A stretch of 5,084 nt of DNA from Candidatus Atribacteria bacterium (lineage in GTDB: Bacteria > Atribacterota > Atribacteria > Atribacterales > Atribacteraceae), in contig PWXL01000168.1 of the NCBI GenBank assembly GCA_003561145.1, positions 1-5,084 of the forward strand. The letters are read 5' to 3'. Below, one piece after another: positions 1 through 4,900 of this stretch (the stretch's first letter is position 1; each line of letters begins with the position of its first letter). The notes beneath the pieces were generated by a model. It was not told where the DNA came from, ran no database searches, and saw nothing but the letters and a program-made list of their open reading frames with translations. The position numbers were made by a program, and so were the translations under genes.

Positions 1-815
1 CCCTTGTTTTTCAGAGCGGAACCTCCCAAAACCGGTATAAAGGTATTTTCAACCGTTCCCTTGCGTATGGCCGAGCGGATCTCGTAGGAAGAAATTTCTT
101 GACCTTCCAAATACTTTTCCATCAGTGATTCATCTATTTCCGACAATGCCTCGAGCAGTTTCTCCCTCTCCTGTACCGCTTTTTCTGAATACATCCGTGG
201 AATATCCGTAATCCTGTATTCCACCACGTCATCCTTGATTTCATACAGATGAGCTTTCATTTCTATGAGGTCAACCATACCGGTAAAAGCGGTTTCCTTC
301 CCGATAGGAATCTGCAGCGGGTGAGCGTTTGAGTTGAGCTTTCCCCTGATAGCTTCCACAACCGCCTTAAAATCGGCTCCGATACGATCGAGCTTGTTAA
401 TAAAAGCAACCCTGGGAACATGATACCGGTCCGCCTGGTGCCAAACAGTTTCTGATTGAGGTTCCACTCCTCCTACACCGCAGAACACTGCAACAGCACC
501 ATCCAGAATCCGCAGACTCCGTTCAACCTCCACGGTAAAGTCCACGTGCCCGGGCGTATCAATAATATTGACACGGCAATTTCCCCAAAAAGCGGTAATG
601 ACAGCGGAACTTATGGTAATACCTCTTTCCTGTTCCTGGGGAAGAAAGTCCATGGTGGCGGTACCCTCATGGACTTCGCCAAGCCGGTGTATTTTTCCGG
701 TATAGAATAATATACGCTCGGTCACCGTTGTTTTCCCGGCGTCAATGTGGGCCATGATTCCAATATTTCGAATTCTTGATATCGGTTGTTCTTCAAAAAT
801 ATTATCCGTGTTCAT
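1..815 (-). CDS. fusA: Elongation factor G, N-terminal 271 residues (3' end outside window)
   Basis: Translational GTPase that drives tRNA-mRNA translocation and, with RRF, ribosome recycling. The window holds the GTP-binding domain: G1 AHIDAGKT (22-29), switch I with QEQERGITI (60-68), G3 DTPGH (86-90) with the catalytic histidine His90, G4 NKLD (140-143) and G5 GSALK (265-269). The frame is open throughout. Full-length EF-G is about 690 residues. An insert-like stretch at 150-255 corresponds to the normal G' subdomain. Several positions differ from what I recall of the main EF-G of Bacillus and E. coli: Val31 after GKTT, DFLPQEQ instead of DWMxQEQ, FCGVGGVEPQSETVW, NKLDR instead of NKMD, and GGSALKNKG instead of CGSAFKNKG. 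These suggest a divergent EF-G subtype in the str-operon position, but nothing in the domain is broken. Start ATG at 815, 54 bases after rpsG. Confidence 0.96.
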   Translation of the reverse strand, partial: MNTDNIFEEQPISRIRNIGIMAHIDAGKTTVTERILFYTGKIHRLGEVHEGTATMDFLPQEQERGITISSAVITAFWGNCRVNIIDTPGHVDFTVEVERSLRILDGAVAVFCGVGGVEPQSETVWHQADRYHVPRVAFINKLDRIGADFKAVVEAIRGKLNSNAHPLQIPIGKETAFTGMVDLIEMKAHLYEIKDDVVEYRITDIPRMYSEKAVQEREKLLEALSEIDESLMEKYLEGQEISSYEIRSAIRKGTVENTFIPVLGGSALKNK

Positions 816-819
816 TGAA

Positions 820-825
820 CCTCAC
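820..825 (-). promoter_or_regulatory. Ribosome binding site of fusA
   Basis: GTGAGG, with its GAGG core only four bases before the ATG at 815. This is closer than for rpsL (6) or rpsG (8). An in-frame TGA at 824-822 rules out a start further upstream, so the ATG at 815 is the first possible start. Confidence 0.65.
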
Positions 826-850
826 TGCTGCTTTCGGCTGCTGCTTTCGG
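825..850 (-). repeat. Perfect 13-bp tandem duplication in the rpsG-fusA spacer
   Basis: The minus-strand unit CCGAAAGCAGCAG is present twice back to back (850-838 and 837-825) with no mismatch. The second copy directly abuts the fusA ribosome binding site. It fills about half of the 54-base spacer and is non-coding. Confidence 0.9.
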
Positions 851-869
851 TACCCCTGTTCTCTGGTGT

Positions 870-1343
870 TTAGAACCAGCGATAATGGGCAAATGCTTTG
901 TTCGCTTCGGCCATACGGTGCGTATCGTCACGTTTTTTGACGGAAGCTCCGGTTCCGTTGGCGGCATCCATGATTTCATTGGCGATATTCTCGACCATTT
1001 TCTTACCCCCCCTGGTCCGTGCATAATTGACAAGCCACCGTAACCCAAGACTCTTGCTTCTTTCCGGACGTACTTCCATGGGAACCTGGTAGTTTGCCCC
1101 ACCCACACGCCGGGCTCGAACCTCCACTACGGGCATAACATTGTTCATTGCCTGGGAAAAAACTTCCAGGGGGTCTCTCTTGGTCTTTTCCTTGATGATG
1201 TCAAATGCTCCGTAAGCGATTTTTTCTGCAACGCTCTTTTTTCCTTTGATCATAATACGGTTGACAAGCCTGGATATATCCACGCTGTTGTATACGGGAT
1301 CAGGCGCGATAGTTCTCCGCGGAGCCGGTCCTTTTCTCGGCAC
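870..1343 (-). CDS. rpsG: 30S ribosomal protein S7
   Basis: Primary 16S rRNA-binding protein that nucleates assembly of the 30S head and lines the E-site and mRNA exit. It has 157 residues, one more than the common 156. Recognisable segments are MPRKGPAPRR at the start, DPVYNS (15-20), ARRVGGANYQVP (97-108), EVRPERSKSLGLRWLV (110-125), AANGTGASVKKRDDTH (near 128-143) and the C-terminal MAEANKAFAHYRWF; the last Phe extends the usual YRW ending. Start GTG at 1343 with a good ribosome binding site, stop TAA at 872-870. It lies between rpsL (69-base gap) and fusA (54-base gap), as expected for the str operon. In E. coli S7 represses this operon by binding the rpsL-rpsG junction; I see no clear copy of that site here. 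Confidence 0.98.
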   Translation of the reverse strand: MPRKGPAPRRTIAPDPVYNSVDISRLVNRIMIKGKKSVAEKIAYGAFDIIKEKTKRDPLEVFSQAMNNVMPVVEVRARRVGGANYQVPMEVRPERSKSLGLRWLVNYARTRGGKKMVENIANEIMDAANGTGASVKKRDDTHRMAEANKAFAHYRWF

Positions 1344-1351
1344 GTTTGTCT

Positions 1352-1356
1352 CTCCT
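1352..1356 (-). promoter_or_regulatory. Ribosome binding site of rpsG, fixing a GTG start
   Basis: AGGAG lies eight bases before the GTG at 1343, inside a longer purine run. An in-frame TAG at 1361-1359 excludes any longer start, so GTG is the start codon. Confidence 0.85.
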
Positions 1357-1372
1357 CTCTAAAATTTTATCC

Positions 1373-1401
1373 GTCTCACCTCTTACGTCTCACTTCTTCA
1401 C
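1373..1401 (-). repeat. Degenerate heptamer repeat in the rpsL-rpsG spacer
   Basis: Minus strand, in order: GTGAAGA (1401-1395), one extra A, then GTGAGAC (1393-1387), GTAAGAG (1386-1380) and GTGAGAC (1379-1373). Two copies are identical and two differ at one to three positions. It is followed by the palindrome TAAAATTTTA (1369-1360) and the rpsG ribosome binding site. No coding role. It may be a slippage-prone heptad repeat or a purine-rich structure-free stretch. Confidence 0.55.
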
Positions 1402-1412
1402 CGTTTCCGTAT

Positions 1413-1787
1413 TCAAGCCTTAGGACGCTTCGCTCCGTACTTGGAACGGCTTTGCTTCCTGTTCTCCACTCCCGCGGTATCAAGGGTGCCCCTCACAATA
1501 TGATATCGAACTCCCGGTAAATCTTTCACTCTTCCTCCCCTGATCAGAACCAGGGAATGTTCCTGCAGGTTGTGCCCTACTCCCGGGATGTAAGCGGTAA
1601 CCTCAATGCCGTTGGTCAAGCGGACCCTGGCAACTTTCCGCAAAGCCGAGTTGGGCTTTTTCGGTGTAATAGTCCACACTCTGGTACACACCCCGCGTTT
1701 CTGGGGGGAACGTTTCAGAGCCGGGGCACTGCTCTTCTTTTTGGGCTGAGTTCGACCCTTTTTGATCAACTGGTTAATAGTTGGCAT
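1413..1787 (-). CDS. rpsL: 30S ribosomal protein S12
   Basis: Decoding-centre protein of the small ribosomal subunit, 124 residues, the normal size. It contains the hallmark stretches QKRGVCTR (29-36), TPKKPNSALRKV (41-52), GHNLQEHS (71-78), RGGRVKDLPGVRYH (83-96) and the C-terminal RSKYGAKRPKA. Lys43 and Lys88, whose substitution causes streptomycin resistance in many bacteria, are both the sensitive wild-type residues. Asp89, the methylthiolated aspartate in species that have RimO, is present. Trp38 stands where I recall Tyr, Arg or Lys in most sequences. The gene follows rpoC after 198 bases carrying a promoter and hairpins, and precedes rpsG by 69 bases. Start ATG at 1787, stop TGA at 1415-1413. 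Confidence 0.98.
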   Translation of the reverse strand: MPTINQLIKKGRTQPKKKSSAPALKRSPQKRGVCTRVWTITPKKPNSALRKVARVRLTNGIEVTAYIPGVGHNLQEHSLVLIRGGRVKDLPGVRYHIVRGTLDTAGVENRKQSRSKYGAKRPKA

Positions 1788-1790
1788 ACA

Positions 1791-1800
1791 TTTCCTCCCT
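1791..1800 (-). promoter_or_regulatory. Ribosome binding site of rpsL
   Basis: AGGGAGGAAA on the minus strand, with GGAGG six bases before the ATG at 1787. A strong Shine-Dalgarno sequence, which confirms this start over the out-of-frame ATG four bases earlier. Confidence 0.9.
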
Positions 1801-1808
1801 TGCCGGCT

Positions 1809-1841
1809 TCAGGGGTGTTTTTTCCTGCTTTCTCCCCCTGA
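1809..1841 (-). promoter_or_regulatory. Leader hairpin 2 just upstream of the rpsL ribosome binding site
   Basis: TCAGGGG (1841-1835) and CCCCTGA (1815-1809) form a perfect 7-bp stem around a purine-rich 19-nt loop (GAGAAAGCAGGAAAAAACA). It ends 8 bases before the rpsL ribosome binding site. It could be a binding site for an autoregulating ribosomal protein or simply a spacer structure. I do not recognise it as a known leader family. Confidence 0.5.
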
Positions 1842-1847
1842 GCGAAA

Positions 1848-1879
1848 GAAGGAAGCCCTGGGCGTACCGGGCTTCCTCC
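1848..1879 (-). promoter_or_regulatory. Leader hairpin 1 upstream of rpsL (possible attenuator or switch stem)
   Basis: On the transcript, GGAGGAAGCCC (1879-1869) pairs with GGGCUUCCUUC (1858-1848): 11 bp with one G-U pair and a 10-nt loop. The core of 9 bp is perfect. It is followed by UUUC then GCUC, so the U-tract is short and interrupted. It is therefore at best a weak or conditional intrinsic terminator. The 3' arm can alternatively pair with the rpsL ribosome binding site (see findings). The stem is evident; the regulatory role is inferred. Confidence 0.6.
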
Positions 1880-1901
1880 GAGGTTCCCGAATCCCTTTTT
1901 T

Positions 1902-1914
1902 GAGCGCAACGCTC
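1902..1914 (-). repeat. Perfect 5+5 bp dyad (GAGCG-TTG-CGCTC) over the predicted transcription start
   Basis: The arms are 1914-1910 and 1906-1902 with a 3-base centre. The predicted start (about 1912-1910) falls inside the left arm, so a complete RNA hairpin would form only on read-through transcripts from rpoC. On initiated transcripts it could matter only as a DNA dyad, for example an operator. It is short enough to be chance. Confidence 0.35.
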
Positions 1915-1917
1915 GTC

Positions 1918-1946
1918 ATTGTAACAACATCGTGGCAAGCTGTCAA
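1918..1946 (-). promoter_or_regulatory. Sigma-A-type promoter for rpsL-rpsG-fusA
   Basis: Minus strand: -35 TTGACA (1946-1941, perfect consensus), a spacer of exactly 17 bases, and -10 TACAAT (1923-1918, one mismatch to TATAAT). Transcription would start near 1912-1910, giving an rpsL leader of about 125 nt. Its position between rpoC and rpsL fits a strong promoter that raises ribosomal protein and EF-G expression above that of polymerase. Start site and strength are predicted, not measured. Confidence 0.88.
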
Positions 1947-1947
1947 C

Positions 1948-1975
1948 AAAAAAGTATTGTGTTGTGAAAAAAGTA
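1948..1975 (-). promoter_or_regulatory. Two A-tract direct repeats upstream of the rpsL promoter (UP-element-like)
   Basis: The 9-mer TACTTTTTT (minus strand) occurs twice, at 1975-1967 and 1956-1948. The copies are exactly 19 bases apart, just under two helical turns, and the second ends one base short of the -35 hexamer. Phased A/T tracts in this position often act as UP elements for the polymerase alpha C-terminal domains or bend DNA; that role is inferred. The first T-run lies shortly after the rpoC stop but has no GC-rich stem before it, so I do not read it as a terminator. Confidence 0.5.
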
Positions 1976-1985
1976 CTCCGTATCC

Positions 1986-4900
1986 TCAATTTCCTGAATA
2001 ATCTATGTTTTCTTCGTCCCTCTCCTCAACTGAGCTCTCACCTTCCGGTTCTTCCTCCATCACTCCTTCACCGGCATCCATCAATTCTCGCAGGTCGACA
2101 TCTTCCACGTACACCCCTTCCTGCTCGACATCCTCTTGTGCGTCCTGGGAGGGAAGGGCTGTTTCGGGTACCGCCATCTTCATATTGCGGTACTTGCTGA
2201 AGCCGGTTCCGGCAGGAACGATTTTTCCGATAATGACGTTTTCTTTCAAACCCACCAGTTCGTCCAGCTTCCCCTTGATGGCTGCGTCAGCCAAAACATG
2301 GGTTGTCTGCTGGAAAGAGGCGGCGGAAAGAAAGCTCTCTGTCGCGAGCGATGCTTTCGTGATACCCAGCACCACCGGCCGTCCCGTAGCGACCTGCTTC
2401 AGACCAGGGAGAAAGACGAGTTCCCGGATGAGGTTCTTGGTTTCCGGGCCCTCATCATCACGCAGGTACAAAAGATCCACGTTATCCTCGGCGATTTTCA
2501 CCACTGTATCGCGATCGATGACTTTGCCTGCCTGGACAAGAACAGTACCCTTGTTTCCTTCTACCACGGATTGCGCGGCGATTTTTCCGGCGACTTCCTG
2601 TTCCAGCAGTTCACTGAGCCTGCCCTCCAGGGAGAAAAATCTTCCGTCAGCCAGGGGAACTTCCTTAATGCCCTCAGCCACCAATTTCCTGGCCAGGCTG
2701 CGGCTGATGACATGTCCTGCCTGGATGATCACTTCGCCGGTTTGGGGATTCACGACATCCTGGGCTACTTCCTGACCCAGGATTTCCTCCCGTAAAATAC
2801 GTACCAGGTTTTCCCGTATCTGGAAGGTTTCCACTCCCTTCCAGACGGTGACATGTTTGACGTTGGCTTCCCGGAATGCCTCCAGGTGCTCGCTTTCCAG
2901 GCGGGTATTGACCGAAGCTATTTCTTCACCGGTCTCAGGGTTATGCACCGGTTCTGCGAGAATAGCTCCGCGCAATTTTTCCCAGGTATGCTTCTCCCCT
3001 ACCCGCAAGAGGAGCGGTCCGATGTCGGCAATTTTCTCCAGGTTACCCTCGGTGAAAGTACTGCCGGCCTTGAGAATAGCCCCGTTGTTTTCTCCGCGGA
3101 TTTCTTCCAGGCAGATGCGATCGTAGATTTCCGATTTCAAAGTCCGGTACCCGCGGATAACGTGCAGGAAACCGCCGTTCCTTTTCACGGTGAAGGGCTT
3201 GCAATCAGTGGAAAGAATTTTCTCTATAGTGTTTTCCTCCAGGATTTCTCCCCGCTGCAGGAGTGCTTCCCCGCTCATATCAGCCACACCCTCTGCGAGT
3301 TCCAGCCCGCCCAGGAATTCCCGGGTCTTTTCAGTGAGCTGGTTATTCGTTTCGGTGATGTGACGGTTTTCCGCTTCAAAGTCTTCAATGAAAACCAGTT
3401 CTCCCGAGAGTATCTCCGTGTCACCGGAGTTCTCCACCATTACCTTGTTCAGGCGGGCGATCTGGCGGACGATGACCTCCACGTGCTTGTCGTTGATATT
3501 CACTCCCTGCGAGAGATATACCGACTGGATTTCTTCCACCAAGTGTTTCTGTACTTCCCGTATTCCTTTCGTATGCAGGATATCTCGCGGGTTGATCGGC
3601 CCCAGGGTCATCCTTTGCCCGGCTTCCACCCGGTCTCCCTCGGTAACCTTGAGCCGTACATCCTGGGGAACCAGGTAGGTTTTGACCGCTTGTTCTTTTT
3701 CATCTTCAGCCGGGCGCACGTGCACCTTCCGCCGGTTGCCGAACACTTCGATTTTTTCCACCACACCGTCGATATCCGCCAGCACAGCGGCTTTCTTCGG
3801 CTTGCGGACTTCAAACAACTGTTCCACCCGGGGGAGACCCTGGGTGATGTCCTCACCGGTTATACGTATCCCGCCGGTGTGGAATGTCCGCATCGTAAGC
3901 TGTGTTCCCGGTTCCCCGATGGATTGGGCCGCCACCACTCCCACCGCCTCACCGATATCCACCAGCCGGCCGGTGGAAAGATTACGCCCGTAACAACACG
4001 AGCACACACCGTGCTTGCTCCGGCAGGTCAAAACGGAACGAACCAGAACTTCGCGGATTCCCGATTCATGAATCCTCCGTACCGCGTCTTCATCAATCTC
4101 GCTGCCGGCTGAAACAAGGACCTCACCGGTTTCGGGGTCGAGCACGTCTTTCAGGGCAATGCGTCCCAGAATGCGCTCGGTATAGTTTTCCACCACGTTA
4201 TCATTTTCGTCAGTCAGGTCACCCATGAATACACCGTCGGTCGTACCGCAGTCGTTTTCACGCACGATCATATCCTGGGCGACGTCAACCAATCTCCTGG
4301 TGAGATAGCCCGATTTTGCGGTCCTGAGGGCTGTATCAGCCAGACCCTTGCGGGCACCGTGAGTGGAAATAAAATATTCCAATCCCCCCAGCCCTTCCCG
4401 AAAGTTCGCTCGAATGGGGTATTCAATGATGCGTCCCGAGGGGTCAGCCATCAAACCCCGCATGCCGGCAAGCTGACTGATCTGGCGAATGCTTCCCCGG
4501 GCACCCGATTTCGCCATCATGTCCACCGGGTTAAAATCTTCCAATCCTTCCAGGATGGCATCCGCCATGTTGTTTGAGGCTTCGGTCCAGATATCGATGA
4601 CCGCCTGTTCCCGTTCTTCCCAGGTAATCAAACCCTCGTTGTAGTGCTGGTTTGCTTCCTCCGCCCTTCGTGTGGCCACCTCTATTATTTCCGACTTTCG
4701 GGCGGGTATCTCGAGGTCCGTGACACCAATGGTGGCCCCGGATTTCGTCGCGTAATGGAATCCCGCCTCTTTCAAGCTGTCCAAGAGTTCCACTGTTGCC
4801 TTGTTGCCAAAACGACGGAAACACTGGTCTACAATATCGGAAAGCTTTTTCTTGGAAGTGGGTTCGTTGAAATACGGCATCCCTTCCGGTAAGAGCCGGT

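Noticed and set aside
1..815. Possible frameshift or decay in fusA
   Set aside because: Translation by hand gives 271 uninterrupted codons with all five G motifs in order.
812..1108. 98-codon minus-strand frame over rpsG
   Set aside because: Out-of-frame overlap with the well-supported S7 gene; no independent evidence.
1360..1369. TAAAATTTTA palindrome as a -10 element for rpsG
   Set aside because: No suitable -35 at 16-18 bases upstream; more likely an AT-rich unstructured stretch before the ribosome binding site.
1839..1879. Hairpin 1 as the rpoC terminator
   Set aside because: The stem is good, but the following tract is short and broken by C residues, and it lies downstream of a strong promoter for rpsL. 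Conditional attenuation is possible, full termination unlikely.
1774..1989. 71-codon minus-strand frame starting with TTG overlapping the rpoC stop and ending inside rpsL
   Set aside because: The overlap geometry hints at coupling, but it spans the whole promoter and leader, has a poor ribosome binding site and no recognisable protein features. It could be translated only on read-through transcripts, and most likely it is chance.
2005..2775. Plus-strand open frame of 256 codons rich in Ser, Thr and Pro
   Set aside because: Antisense shadow of the rpoC 3' part; its composition reflects the complement of Glu/Asp/Arg-rich coding sequence.
2853..4112. Long plus-strand open frame of 419 codons
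   Set aside because: It is antisense to highly conserved rpoC, has no recognisable domain and no good ribosome binding site. It is a by-product of rpoC codon use.
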